Below, one piece after another: positions 49,157-58,028 of a stretch of 64,000 bases of DNA. Below the pieces are notes generated by a model that searched no databases, was not told the origin of the DNA, and worked only from the letters and a program-made list of their open reading frames with translations. Both the position numbers and the translations under genes were made by a program. Within the stretch, counting starts at the first letter, position 1. Every line of letters begins with the position of its first letter. Source of the DNA: Streptomyces sp. NBC_01428 (lineage in GTDB: Bacteria > Actinomycetota > Actinomycetes > Streptomycetales > Streptomycetaceae); contig NZ_CP109499.1 of the NCBI RefSeq assembly GCF_036231965.1, positions 2,108,001-2,172,000 of the forward strand. The letters run 5' to 3'.

Positions 49157-51205
49157 ATGACCGAGCGTCAGCCCACCCCGGCGAGGGCGGAGAAGGACCG
49201 GCCGTGGCTCATGCGCACGTACGCCGGACACTCCACCGCCGAGGCGTCCAACGAGTTGTACCGCCGCAACCTCGCCAAGGGGCAGACGGGCCTGTCCGTG
49301 GCCTTCGACCTGCCCACCCAGACCGGCTACGACCCCGACCACATCCTCGCCCGCGGCGAGGTGGGCCGGGTCGGGGTCCCGGTCTCGCACGTCGGTGACA
49401 TGCGCCGGCTGTTCCAGGACATCCCCCTGGACCAGATGAACACCTCGATGACCATCAACGCCACCGCCATGTGGCTGCTGGCGCTCTATCAGGTCGTCGC
49501 CGAGGAGCAGGGCGTCGACATCACCAAGCTCCAGGGCACCACCCAGAACGACATCGTGAAGGAGTACCTGTCGCGGGGCACGCACGTGTTCCCGCCGGTC
49601 CCCTCCCTCCGTCTCACGACGGACATGATCACGTACACGGTGAACCACATCCCCAAGTGGAACCCGATCAACATCTGCAGCTACCACCTGCAGGAGGCGG
49701 GCGCCACACCGGTCCAGGAGATCGCCTACGCGATGTCCACCGCGATCGCCGTCCTGGACGCGGTGTTCGCGTCCGGGCAGATCGCCGAGGACCGCAAGGG
49801 CGATGTCGTGGCCCGGATCTCCTTCTTCGTGAACGCGGGCGTCCGCTTCATCGAGGAGATGTGCAAGATGCGGGCGTTCGGCCGCATCTGGGACAAGATC
49901 ACCCGCGAGCGGTACGGCATCGAGAACCCCAAGCAGCGCCGCTTCCGCTACGGCGTCCAGGTCAACTCCCTCGGCCTGACCGAGGCGCAGCCGGAGAACA
50001 ACGTCCAGCGGATCGTGCTGGAGATGCTCGCCGTCACGCTGTCCAAGGACGCCCGCGCCCGCGCCGTCCAACTGCCCGCCTGGAACGAGGCGCTGGGCCT
50101 GCCCCGCCCCTGGGACCAGCAGTGGTCGCTGCGCATCCAGCAGGTCCTCGCGCACGAGAGCGACCTGCTGGAGTACGAGGACATCTTCGAGGGCTCGCAC
50201 GTCGTCGAGGCCAAGGTCGCGGCCCTCGTCGAGGAGTCGCTGGCCGAGATGGACCGGATCGAGGAGATGGGCGGCGCGATGGCCGCCGTCGAGTCGGGCT
50301 ACCTGAAGTCGCAGCTCGTCTCCTCGCACGCCGAGCGGCGGGGCCGTATCGAGTCCGGCCAGGAGAAGATCGTCGGCGTCAACATCTACGAGTCGACCGA
50401 GCCGAACCCGCTCACCGCCGACCTGGACGCCGCGATCCAGACGGTCGACCCGGCCGTCGAGGCCCGGGTCGTCTCCGCGCTCCAGACCTGGCGCGACACG
50501 CGCTACCAGCCGCCCTTCAACCACCCGCGCCCGTGCAAGGCGCTGGAGCGGCTGAAGGAGGCCGCCGAGGGCACCGGCAACCTCATGGAGGCCACCCTGG
50601 AGTGCGCCCGCGCCGGCGTCACGACCGGCGAGTGGGCCGGGGCGCTGCGCGAGGTGTTCGGCGAGTTCCGCGCCCCCACCGGCGTCTCGTCCGCGCCCGT
50701 CGCCGTCAGCGCCGGGGAGGGCACCGGGCTCGCCCTGGTGCGCCGCAAGGTGGAACTGACGGCCCGCGACCTGGGCGTCGGCAAGCTCCGCTTCCTGGTG
50801 GGCAAGCCGGGCCTCGACGGGCACTCCAACGGCGCCGAGCAGATCGCCGTGCGGGCCCGCGACGCCGGGTTCGAGGTGGTCTACCAGGGCATCCGGCTCA
50901 CCCCGGAACAGATCGTGGACGCGGCCGTCGACGAGGACGTGCACGCCGTGGGCCTGTCCATCCTGTCCGGCTCGCACGCCCAGTTGGTGCCGGACGTCCT
51001 GGAGAAACTGCGCAAGGCCGGCGCCGCCGACATCCCGGTGATCGCGGGCGGGATCATCCCGAACGCCGACGCCGAACAACTGCGAGCCGCGGGAGTGGCC
51101 GCCGTCTTCACCCCGAAGGACTTCGACATCACCGGAATCATCGGCCGTATCGTCGACGAGATCCGCAAAGCGAACAAGCTCGGCCCCCTGGAGGTCCCCG
51201 CATGA
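49157..51205 (+). CDS. meaA: Ethylmalonyl-CoA mutase, B12-dependent
   Basis: 682-aa adenosylcobalamin enzyme that converts ethylmalonyl-CoA to methylsuccinyl-CoA. The N-terminal TIM-barrel starts at RTYAGHSTAEASNELYRRNL and includes SVAFDLPTQTGYD and TINATAMWLLALY. The C-terminal cobalamin domain has the lower-ligand motif LDGHSNGAE (DxHxxG type, about residue 553), then LSILSGSHAQLVP and AGGIIPNAD. It is a single chain, as in MeaA, and distinct from the two-subunit methylmalonyl-CoA mutase. It starts nine bases after ccr with GAGG upstream, within the same operon. Confidence 0.95.
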   Translation: MTERQPTPARAEKDRPWLMRTYAGHSTAEASNELYRRNLAKGQTGLSVAFDLPTQTGYDPDHILARGEVGRVGVPVSHVGDMRRLFQDIPLDQMNTSMTINATAMWLLALYQVVAEEQGVDITKLQGTTQNDIVKEYLSRGTHVFPPVPSLRLTTDMITYTVNHIPKWNPINICSYHLQEAGATPVQEIAYAMSTAIAVLDAVFASGQIAEDRKGDVVARISFFVNAGVRFIEEMCKMRAFGRIWDKITRERYGIENPKQRRFRYGVQVNSLGLTEAQPENNVQRIVLEMLAVTLSKDARARAVQLPAWNEALGLPRPWDQQWSLRIQQVLAHESDLLEYEDIFEGSHVVEAKVAALVEESLAEMDRIEEMGGAMAAVESGYLKSQLVSSHAERRGRIESGQEKIVGVNIYESTEPNPLTADLDAAIQTVDPAVEARVVSALQTWRDTRYQPPFNHPRPCKALERLKEAAEGTGNLMEATLECARAGVTTGEWAGALREVFGEFRAPTGVSSAPVAVSAGEGTGLALVRRKVELTARDLGVGKLRFLVGKPGLDGHSNGAEQIAVRARDAGFEVVYQGIRLTPEQIVDAAVDEDVHAVGLSILSGSHAQLVPDVLEKLRKAGAADIPVIAGGIIPNADAEQLRAAGVAAVFTPKDFDITGIIGRIVDEIRKANKLGPLEVPA

Positions 51206-52167
51206 CAACGCCCGTCAACCGTCTGCGTCCGCGCCGTTCCTGTCTCGCGGTGCCGGGAAGCAACCCGCGCTTCCTGGAGAAGGCGCAGGGGCTCCCCGCG
51301 GACCAGGTCTTCCTCGACCTGGAGGACGCGTGCGCGCCGCTGGCCAAGCCCGACGCCCGGCACACCATCGTCAAGTTCCTCAACGAGGGCGACTGGACCG
51401 GCAAGACGCGGGTCGTGCGCGTCAACGACTGGACCACCGAGTGGACGTACCGCGACGTCGTCACGGTCGTCGAGGGCGCGGGGCCGAACCTCGACTGCAT
51501 CATGCTGCCGAAGGTCCAGGACGCCCAGCAGGTGGTGGCGCTCGACCTGCTGCTGACGCAGATCGAGAAGACGATGGGCTTCGAGGTCGGCAAGATCGGC
51601 ATCGAGGCGCAGATCGAGAACGCCCAGGGGCTCAACAACGTCAACGCGATCGCGCAGGCCTCCCCGCGCGTCGAGACGATCATCTTCGGCCCGGCCGACT
51701 TCATGGCGTCGATCAACATGAAGTCGCTGGTCGTCGGCGAGCAGCCGCCCGGCTACCCGGCGGACGCCTACCACTACATCCTGATGAAGATCCTGATGGC
51801 CGCCCGCGCCAACAACCTCCAGGCGATCGACGGCCCCTACCTGCAGATCCGCAACGTCGAGGGCTACCGCGAGGTCGCGCAGCGCGCCGCCGCGCTCGGC
51901 TTCGACGGCAAGTGGGTGCTGCACCCGGGCCAGGTGGAGGCCTCCAACGAGATCTTCTCCCCCTCCCAGGAGGACTACGACCACGCCGAGCTGATCCTGG
52001 ACGCGTACGACTACTACACGTCCGAGGCGGGCGGCAAGAAGGGCTCCGCGATGCTCGGCGACGAGATGATCGACGAGGCCAGCCGCAAGATGGCCCTGGT
52101 CATCTCGGGCAAGGGCCGGGCAGCCGGCATGCGGCGCACGTCCAGCTTCGAAGCCCCGGAGGCCTGA
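51202..52167 (+). CDS. mcl1: Beta-methylmalyl-CoA/malyl-CoA lyase (CitE family)
   Basis: 321-aa HpcH/HpaI aldolase-type enzyme expected to cleave beta-methylmalyl-CoA into glyoxylate and propionyl-CoA. Motifs are RSCLAVPGSNPRFLEKA, VFLDLEDACAPL, GIEAQIENAQGL with the metal-binding Glu, and IIFGPADFMAS with the Asp ligand. The ATG overlaps the meaA stop (ATGA), so translation is coupled. Substrate choice is inferred from the operon; the family also includes citrate lyase beta chains, and no other citrate lyase genes are present. Confidence 0.92.
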   Translation: MTTPVNRLRPRRSCLAVPGSNPRFLEKAQGLPADQVFLDLEDACAPLAKPDARHTIVKFLNEGDWTGKTRVVRVNDWTTEWTYRDVVTVVEGAGPNLDCIMLPKVQDAQQVVALDLLLTQIEKTMGFEVGKIGIEAQIENAQGLNNVNAIAQASPRVETIIFGPADFMASINMKSLVVGEQPPGYPADAYHYILMKILMAARANNLQAIDGPYLQIRNVEGYREVAQRAAALGFDGKWVLHPGQVEASNEIFSPSQEDYDHAELILDAYDYYTSEAGGKKGSAMLGDEMIDEASRKMALVISGKGRAAGMRRTSSFEAPEA

Positions 52168-52172
52168 GCACC

Positions 52173-52685
52173 ATGCAGTTCGGACGCACCTACGAGGAGT
52201 TCGAGGTCGGCGCGGTCTACAAGCACTGGCCCGGCAAGACGGTCACCGAGTACGACGACCACCTCTTCTGCCTGCTGACCATGAACCACCACCCGCTCCA
52301 CATGGACAGCAACTATGCGGAGAAGACGACCGATTTCGGCAAGAACGTCGTCGTGGGGAACTACATCTACTCGCTGCTCCTCGGCATGTCCGTGCCGGAC
52401 GTCTCGGGCAAGGCGATCGCCAACCTGGAGGTCGAGTCGCTGAAGCACGTGGCGCCGACCTTCCACGGCGACACGATCTACGGCGAGACGACGGTCCTCG
52501 ACAAGACGCCCTCCCGTTCCAAGACGGACCGCGGGATCGTCTACGTCGAGACCAAGGGCTACAAGCAGGACGGCACGCTGGTCTGTGTCTTCCGCCGCAA
52601 GGTGATGGTCCCCACCGAGACGTACATCAAGGAGCGCGGCGGCGAACAGCCCGGCCGCCCCCAGCTCAAGGAGCAGGAGAAGTAG
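52173..52685 (+). CDS. MaoC-family mesaconyl-CoA hydratase
   Basis: 170-aa hot-dog-fold hydratase that should add water to mesaconyl-CoA to give beta-methylmalyl-CoA. The start FGRTYEEFEVGAVYKHWPG and the catalytic NHHPLHMDSNYA region are MaoC-like. GNYIYSLLLGMSV follows as the hydratase helix. It is one domain, roughly half the length of proteobacterial Mch (about 340 aa), as usual for the Streptomyces operon. GGAGG precedes the ATG. It lies between the lyase and dehydrogenase genes. Confidence 0.88.
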   Translation: MQFGRTYEEFEVGAVYKHWPGKTVTEYDDHLFCLLTMNHHPLHMDSNYAEKTTDFGKNVVVGNYIYSLLLGMSVPDVSGKAIANLEVESLKHVAPTFHGDTIYGETTVLDKTPSRSKTDRGIVYVETKGYKQDGTLVCVFRRKVMVPTETYIKERGGEQPGRPQLKEQEK

Positions 52686-52687
52686 CC

Positions 52688-53893
52688 ATGGCGCGACTCG
52701 CCCAGACCGCCGGTCTCACGGACGTCCAGCGGGAGATCCTCTCCACCGTCCGGGACTTCGTGGACAAGGAGATCATTCCGGTCGCGACCGAGCTGGAGCA
52801 CCGCGACGAGTATCCGCAGGACATCGTCGACGGCCTGAAGGAACTCGGCCTGTTCGGTCTGATGATCCCCGAGGAGTACGGCGGTCTCGGCGAGTCCCTC
52901 CTGACGTACGCGCTGTGCGTCGAGGAGATCGCGCGCGGCTGGATGTCCGTCTCCGGCATCATCAACACGCACTTCATCGTGGCGTACATGCTCAAGCAGC
53001 ACGGCACGCAGGAGCAGAAGGACCACTTCCTGCCGCGGATGGCGCTCGGCGAGGTGCGCGGCGCGTTCTCGATGTCGGAGCCGGCGCTCGGCTCGGACGT
53101 GTCGGCGATCTCGTCGAAGGCGGTGAGGGACGGCGACGAGTACGTCCTGAACGGCCAGAAGATGTGGCTGACGAACGGCGGGACGTCGACGCTGGTGGCC
53201 GTTCTGGTCCGAAGTGACGAAGGACACCCCGAGGGCACGGCGCCCCACAAGTCGATGACGACCTTCCTGGTGGAGAAGGAGCCCGGTTTCGGAGAGGTCC
53301 GTCCCGGCCTCACCATTCCCGGGAAGATCGACAAGATGGGGTACAAGGGCGTCGACACCACCGAACTCATCATGGACGGACTGCGCATTCCGGCCGATCG
53401 CGTGCTCGGCGGCACCACGGGCCGAGGGTTTTACCAAATGATGGACGGAGTGGAGGTCGGCCGCGTCAATGTCGCGGCGCGTGGCTGCGGTGTCGCCCAG
53501 CGTGCTTTTGAGCTGGGTGTCTCGTATGCCCAGCAACGCCACACTTTCGGCAAGGCGATCGCCCAGCACCAGGCCATCCAGTTCAAGCTGGCGGAGATGG
53601 CTACCAAGGTCGAGGCCGCCCATGCAATGATGGTGAACGCGGCTCGCAAAAAGGACTCCGGGGAACGAAACGACCTCGAAGCAGGGATGGCGAAGTACCT
53701 CGCCTCCGAGTACTGCAAGGAGGTCGTGGAGGATGCATTCCGGATCCACGGCGGCTACGGCTTCTCCAAGGAGTACGAGATCGAGCGCCTCTACCGCGAG
53801 GCGCCGATGCTGTTGATCGGTGAAGGTACCGCCGAAATCCAGAAAATGATCATCGGCCGCAGGCTGCTCGAAGAGTATCGACTCCAGGGTTAG
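52688..53893 (+). CDS. Methylsuccinyl-CoA dehydrogenase (acyl-CoA dehydrogenase family)
   Basis: 401-aa FAD enzyme of the acyl-CoA dehydrogenase family, expected to oxidise methylsuccinyl-CoA to mesaconyl-CoA. FAD and substrate motifs are AFSMSEPALGSDVSA, GQKMWLTNGG, QRHTFGKAIAQHQAIQ and IHGGYGFSKEYEIERLYREAP. It is the last gene of the ccr operon and starts two bases after the hydratase stop. Assignment to methylsuccinyl-CoA rests on the operon; it is shorter than proteobacterial Mcd (about 550 aa). A hairpin follows. Confidence 0.9.
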   Translation: MARLAQTAGLTDVQREILSTVRDFVDKEIIPVATELEHRDEYPQDIVDGLKELGLFGLMIPEEYGGLGESLLTYALCVEEIARGWMSVSGIINTHFIVAYMLKQHGTQEQKDHFLPRMALGEVRGAFSMSEPALGSDVSAISSKAVRDGDEYVLNGQKMWLTNGGTSTLVAVLVRSDEGHPEGTAPHKSMTTFLVEKEPGFGEVRPGLTIPGKIDKMGYKGVDTTELIMDGLRIPADRVLGGTTGRGFYQMMDGVEVGRVNVAARGCGVAQRAFELGVSYAQQRHTFGKAIAQHQAIQFKLAEMATKVEAAHAMMVNAARKKDSGERNDLEAGMAKYLASEYCKEVVEDAFRIHGGYGFSKEYEIERLYREAPMLLIGEGTAEIQKMIIGRRLLEEYRLQG

Positions 53894-53904
53894 ATGTCCT
53901 GGTT

Positions 53905-53939
53905 CGGGGTGTTTTCTTCGCGAAGAAGATCACACCCCG
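53905..53939 (+). terminator. Hairpin ending the ccr operon
   Basis: CGGGGTGT (53905-53912) and ACACCCCG (53932-53939) form the outer stem. An inner CTTC-GC-GAAG stem extends it. It lies 11 bases past the dehydrogenase stop; no U tract is seen. Confidence 0.6.
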
Positions 53940-54063
53940 TCAACACTCTTCGGCCGTCGACTCCGCTTCCTGGCTTGCCCAGTTGTGGTGCGCGACCGGT
54001 ACGATCGCGTGAAAGCCGCCGTCCCCCGTAAGAGCGCGGCATCATCCGCTACGAAGGTCATCC

Positions 54064-54720
54064 ATGCCCCACAGCCAAACCTCTGCACCTCGCGACAGCC
54101 GGACCGGCGTCCGCCTCGCGCGCGGAGCATCGCCGTGGCTCCTCCCGACCGTCGCCACCGCAGCACTCAGCCTGGCCCGTTCGCGCCGCTCCGGCGCGGC
54201 CCGGGCCGTGGCCGTACCCGCCACCGCGCTCGCGGCCGGGATGCTGTGGTTCTTCCGCGACCCCGAGCGCGAGATCGCTCAGGGCCGGGTCATCTCGCCC
54301 GCCGACGGTGTGGTGCAGAGCATCATGCCGTGGAAGGACGGACGGACCCGCGTCGCGATCTTCATGAGCCCGCTCAACGTCCACGTCAACCGTGCGCCCC
54401 TCTCCGGCACGGTGACGTCGGTGGAGCACATCCCCGGCGGGTTCGTTCCGGCGTTCAACAAGGAGAGCGAGAACAACGAGCGCGTCGTCTGGCACTTCGA
54501 CACCGAGCTCGGTGACATCGAGATGATCCAGATCGCCGGCGCCGTGGCTCGTCGCATCGTCCCGTACATCCCGCAGGGCACCAAGGTCGAGCAGGGCGAC
54601 CGGATCGGACTGATCCGCTTCGGCTCGCGCGTCGACATCTACCTGCCCGAGGGTGTCGAGGTCGATGTGGAGGTCGGTCAGAAGACCGTGGCTGGGGTGA
54701 CTCGAATTGACCGTGGTTGA
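54064..54720 (+). CDS. psd: Phosphatidylserine decarboxylase
   Basis: 218-aa self-processing pyruvoyl enzyme that makes phosphatidylethanolamine from phosphatidylserine. The catalytic serine is Ser188 in IRFGSRVDIYLP, where cleavage after Gly187 gives the pyruvoyl prosthetic group; this is the short GS-type family, with GSR rather than LGST. Other conserved parts are WFFRDPER, ISPADGVVQS and VAIFMSPLNVHVNRAP. Two short hydrophobic segments near the N terminus may anchor it. It overlaps pssA and so pairs synthase with decarboxylase. AAGG lies upstream of the ATG. Confidence 0.95.
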   Translation: MPHSQTSAPRDSRTGVRLARGASPWLLPTVATAALSLARSRRSGAARAVAVPATALAAGMLWFFRDPEREIAQGRVISPADGVVQSIMPWKDGRTRVAIFMSPLNVHVNRAPLSGTVTSVEHIPGGFVPAFNKESENNERVVWHFDTELGDIEMIQIAGAVARRIVPYIPQGTKVEQGDRIGLIRFGSRVDIYLPEGVEVDVEVGQKTVAGVTRIDRG

Positions 54721-55561
54721 TCCTGAGACACAGGCCGGCTGGGTGCCGGAGGCCGACGACATCGACGACGACGAGGAGATGCCCCTCTCGCTCCGTCTGT
54801 CGATAGCGGACACCCTCACCCTCGGCAACGCCACGTGCGGCTTCATGGCGGTGTACTTCACCACCACGGGCATTCTGATCCCGCACCTCACCGGCAGCCA
54901 GGAGACGGGCATGGCGCGGCACAGCGCCGCGACGGCCGTCATCCTCATGCTCTGCGCGGCCGTCTTCGACCTCTTCGACGGTCTGGTCGCCCGCAAGCTG
55001 CGCTCCTCCCCCATGGGCGCCGAGCTGGACAACCTGTCGGACCTGATCAGCTTCGGCCTCGCGCCGGCGTACTTCGTCCTGGTCTACGGCATGGTCGCGG
55101 ACGACGCGCATCAGCGGGTCGCGGCGGTCGGTGCCATCGTGGTGCTGCTGGCGGTGGTGCTGAGACTGGCGCGGTTCTCGTGCGTGACGGTCAAGGACGG
55201 CACCTTCCAGGGCATGCCGTCCCCGTTCGGAGCCCTCACCGTCGTCTCCATCGTGCTGCTGGAGCTGCCGTTCGTCGCCACGCTCATGGCGATCATCGGC
55301 ACCGCCTGGCTGATGGTGAGCCGAGTCGAGTACCCGAAGCCGCGGGGCCGCCTCGCGGTCGCGATGCTCTCCTGGATCGTCCTGTCGATGGGTCTCCTGG
55401 CCGCGTGGGCGTTCGACGCCCCGAGCGGTCAGCTGCTCCTGCAGACCGGCTGTGCGCTCCAGCTGGTCATGGGAGCGGTCATCCCGCTGTTCGCCACGGC
55501 CCGCCGGGTGAACAACTTCCGGGACAACCGCCGCGAGGCACGGGCCGCTCAGCTCCCGTAA
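54707..55561 (+). CDS. pssA: CDP-diacylglycerol-serine O-phosphatidyltransferase
   Basis: 284-aa membrane protein that joins serine to CDP-diacylglycerol. The CDP-alcohol phosphatidyltransferase motif DGLVAR-x8-GAELDNLSD (about residues 90-112) is intact. About eight hydrophobic helices follow. The product is the substrate of the psd enzyme upstream. The TTG at 54707 (GGGGTG upstream) is taken; a GTG at 54713 is possible. It overlaps psd by 14 bases, so translation is coupled. A strong terminator follows. Confidence 0.93.
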   Translation: MTVVDPETQAGWVPEADDIDDDEEMPLSLRLSIADTLTLGNATCGFMAVYFTTTGILIPHLTGSQETGMARHSAATAVILMLCAAVFDLFDGLVARKLRSSPMGAELDNLSDLISFGLAPAYFVLVYGMVADDAHQRVAAVGAIVVLLAVVLRLARFSCVTVKDGTFQGMPSPFGALTVVSIVLLELPFVATLMAIIGTAWLMVSRVEYPKPRGRLAVAMLSWIVLSMGLLAAWAFDAPSGQLLLQTGCALQLVMGAVIPLFATARRVNNFRDNRREARAAQLP

Positions 55562-55576
55562 CCCCGCGTACATCGT

Positions 55577-55614
55577 CACAAGGGCCCCGAACCGTATGGT
55601 TCGGGGCCCTTGTG
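55577..55614. terminator. Strong bidirectional terminator
   Basis: CACAAGGGCCCCGAACC, a GTAT loop, and GGTTCGGGGCCCTTGTG form a perfect 17-bp stem between the convergent pssA and livK genes. Confidence 0.85.
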
Positions 55615-55629
55615 CGTCAGCGGGACGGG

Positions 55630-56898
55630 TCAGGAGGCGCCAGGAGTGTATCCCTGGGCGGCGGACGAGGCCTCGGCCTCCTGGACGACCTTCATGCCGC
55701 CCACGGCGCTCTTGTCGGGCCGCAGGATGACGCTCTCCTTGGAGGAGGCGGCCTTCGGGTCGCCGAAGTTCTGGGTGACGCCGAAGCCCGGGTCGAACGC
55801 GTCGATGGTCAGCAGGGCCTTGTCCACGCCCTCACGGGTGAGGTCCTTGGCGGCGCAGGCCTTCTTCAGGGCCTCACCGAACGCCGAGGCGGCGGTCCAG
55901 CCGGCCACCACGCCGTTGTCCAGGCTGTCCTTCGGGTAGGCGGCCTTGTAGTCGGCGACCAGCTTCTTCGCCTGCGGGGTGTCGGCCCCGATCGGCAGCG
56001 ACGGCGAGGCCACGTAGTAGTTCGCCTCCAGCGCGGGCGCGGCGGGGGTGGCGAGGAGCTGCGGGGCGTACGCCGAGTTGTTCCCGATGATCGGGACCCC
56101 GAACCTGCTCGCCGCCGCGACTCCGACGAGCGAGGCCGCCTGGCGCGGGCCCGCGCTGATCACGATGGCCTTGACCCCGGCCTTCTTCAGGGCGACGACC
56201 TGCCCGGTCATGTCGTTGTCGGTCGGCTTGATCTTCTGCTCGACGACCTTGAGACCCGCCTTCTTCGCCATGTACCGGGAGCCGGTCAGAGCGTTCTCGC
56301 CGTAGTCCCCCTCGAAGTACACGTGCCCGACCTTGTCGCCCTTCTTGAGGCCCTTCTCCTTCATCAGGAAGTCGATGGCGTTGATCGTCTCGATGTCGTA
56401 CGTGGAGCCGATGACCCGGATGTAGGGGCTGCCCAGCAGCGTCGCCGACCAGGCCTGCGGCAGCACGAGCGCCTTGTCCTGCCCGTCGATGCGCTGTTTG
56501 ACGGCGGCCACGAAGGGCGAGCCGATGAACTGGGTGAAGCCCAGCACCTTCGGGGCCAGCTCCGTGTAGCCGGAGACGGCCTTCTGCGGGTCGTAGCCGT
56601 GGTCCCGGACGGTCAGCGCCAGCTTGTACCCGCAGACCCCGCCGTCGGCGTTGGCCTGCTTCACGTACAGCTGCTGGGCCTGGGTGACGCTCTTGCCGAG
56701 TGTCGCGTACACACCGGTCATGTCGGTGAGCACGCCGAGGTTGATCGTCTTGCCGGAGATCCCGTCGCCGGTCTTCACCCCGCCGGCGGCGGGCTTGCCG
56801 GCGCCGTCGTCGTCCTTGGCCTTGGAGCTGCAGCCGGCCAGCACGAGCAGTGCGGCCAGCGCCCCGGCGGCCATCCTGGCCGTATGTGTCGTTCTCAT
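55630..56898 (-). CDS. livK: ABC transporter substrate-binding lipoprotein (LivK type)
   Basis: 422-aa exported lipoprotein that captures substrate for the permease. The lipobox LVLAGC ends at Cys23. The two-lobed type I periplasmic-binding fold is seen as INLGVLTDMTGVYATLG and VVEQKIKPTDNDMTGQVVALKKAGVKAI. The family binds branched-chain amino acids, amides or urea; no residue pattern decides here. It is the last gene of the five-gene operon and overlaps livM by four bases. The ATG at 56898 is used. Confidence 0.9.
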   Translation of the reverse strand: MRTTHTARMAAGALAALLVLAGCSSKAKDDDGAGKPAAGGVKTGDGISGKTINLGVLTDMTGVYATLGKSVTQAQQLYVKQANADGGVCGYKLALTVRDHGYDPQKAVSGYTELAPKVLGFTQFIGSPFVAAVKQRIDGQDKALVLPQAWSATLLGSPYIRVIGSTYDIETINAIDFLMKEKGLKKGDKVGHVYFEGDYGENALTGSRYMAKKAGLKVVEQKIKPTDNDMTGQVVALKKAGVKAIVISAGPRQAASLVGVAAASRFGVPIIGNNSAYAPQLLATPAAPALEANYYVASPSLPIGADTPQAKKLVADYKAAYPKDSLDNGVVAGWTAASAFGEALKKACAAKDLTREGVDKALLTIDAFDPGFGVTQNFGDPKAASSKESVILRPDKSAVGGMKVVQEAEASSAAQGYTPGAS

Positions 56899-58028
56899 CG
56901 TTCCTCCCCTGCAGTGGCCCCGGGACGGGGCCGGACGCGGAACCGGGCGGCCACCCTGACCAGGCCGCCCGGCAGAAAGAGCACCACCGCCACGACGGCG
57001 GCGCCGTACAGGTACCGGGCTGCCTCACCGGGTGCGACCCCGCCGGTGCCCGGGTCGGAGACCAGGGGCAGCGCGTCGCTGTAGCGGGTGAGCAGCTGGG
57101 GCAGCAGCGAGACGAAGACGGCTCCCACCACCGCCCCCGAGACCGAACCGAGCCCGCCGATGACGATCATGGCGAGGTATTCGAGCGAGAGCGTGATCCC
57201 GAAGTAGTCGGGCACCGTCCGCTGGAAGACGAGCGCGAGCAGCACCCCCGCGAGTCCCGCGTACATCGAGGACAGGACGAACACGGCGGCGCGGTAGCGG
57301 GCGACCGGCACGCCGATCACCCCGGCCGCGATCCGGTGGTCGCGGATCGCGTTCATGGCCCGCCCCGGGCGGCCGCGCAGCACCCCGCGGGCGAACAGCC
57401 CGCAGCCGAGGAGCAGCACGAGACCCGCGTACCAGAGCTTCTCCGCCGAGCCGAAGGGCACGGCCGCGACGACGACCTCACGCTCGTCGAAGGTGAGGCC
57501 GAAGAGGCTCAGCGGCGGTACGTCGCGGCCGTTGAAGCCGCCGGTCAGATCCGTCGCGTTGAACAGGACGTGCTGCCCGATGAAGATCAGGGCGAGCGTG
57601 GCGATGCCGAGGTAGGCGCCGCGCAGCCGGCCCGCGATCGGGCTGAACAGTCCTCCGGCGATCCCGGAGACGGCCACGGCGAGCACGGCCGCCAGCCAGG
57701 TCGGCAGGCCCAGGCCGGTCAGGCCGCCGCCTCCGTCGGCGGCGAACACGCAGTAGCCGTAGGCGCCGACCGCGAGGAAGAAGGCGTGGCCCATGGAGAG
57801 CTGGCCGGTCGCCCCGGTGAGGAGGTTCAGGCCGATGGCGCCGATCGCCGCGGCCATCGCGAACAGTCCCGCCTGGAGCCAGAACCGGTCGAGGTAGAAC
57901 GGCAGGGCGAGCAGCAGGACGGCGCCCGCGGCCCCCAGCACGGCGCGGGTGCCGGGCCGCCGGACGGCCCGGCGTGGAGCGGTCGGCGGCGCGCTGCTCG
58001 CCTCGTCGCGGGTGAGGACCTCAGACAC
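56895..58028 (-). CDS. livM: ABC transporter permease LivM
   Basis: 377-aa integral membrane permease of the branched-chain amino acid type. It has about nine to ten helices. The LivM signature is visible as GAIGLNLLTGATGQLSMGHAFFLAVGAYG, and the cytoplasmic EAA-like loop as RAMNAIRDHRIAAGVIGVPVARYR. The GTG start overlaps the livH stop by eight bases. Confidence 0.9.
   Translation of the reverse strand: MSEVLTRDEASSAPPTAPRRAVRRPGTRAVLGAAGAVLLLALPFYLDRFWLQAGLFAMAAAIGAIGLNLLTGATGQLSMGHAFFLAVGAYGYCVFAADGGGGLTGLGLPTWLAAVLAVAVSGIAGGLFSPIAGRLRGAYLGIATLALIFIGQHVLFNATDLTGGFNGRDVPPLSLFGLTFDEREVVVAAVPFGSAEKLWYAGLVLLLGCGLFARGVLRGRPGRAMNAIRDHRIAAGVIGVPVARYRAAVFVLSSMYAGLAGVLLALVFQRTVPDYFGITLSLEYLAMIVIGGLGSVSGAVVGAVFVSLLPQLLTRYSDALPLVSDPGTGGVAPGEAARYLYGAAVVAVVLFLPGGLVRVAARFRVRPRPGATAGEER

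Noticed and set aside
48900..49160. Cobalamin riboswitch before meaA
   Set aside because: meaA starts nine bases after ccr inside the operon, and there is no room for a B12 aptamer.
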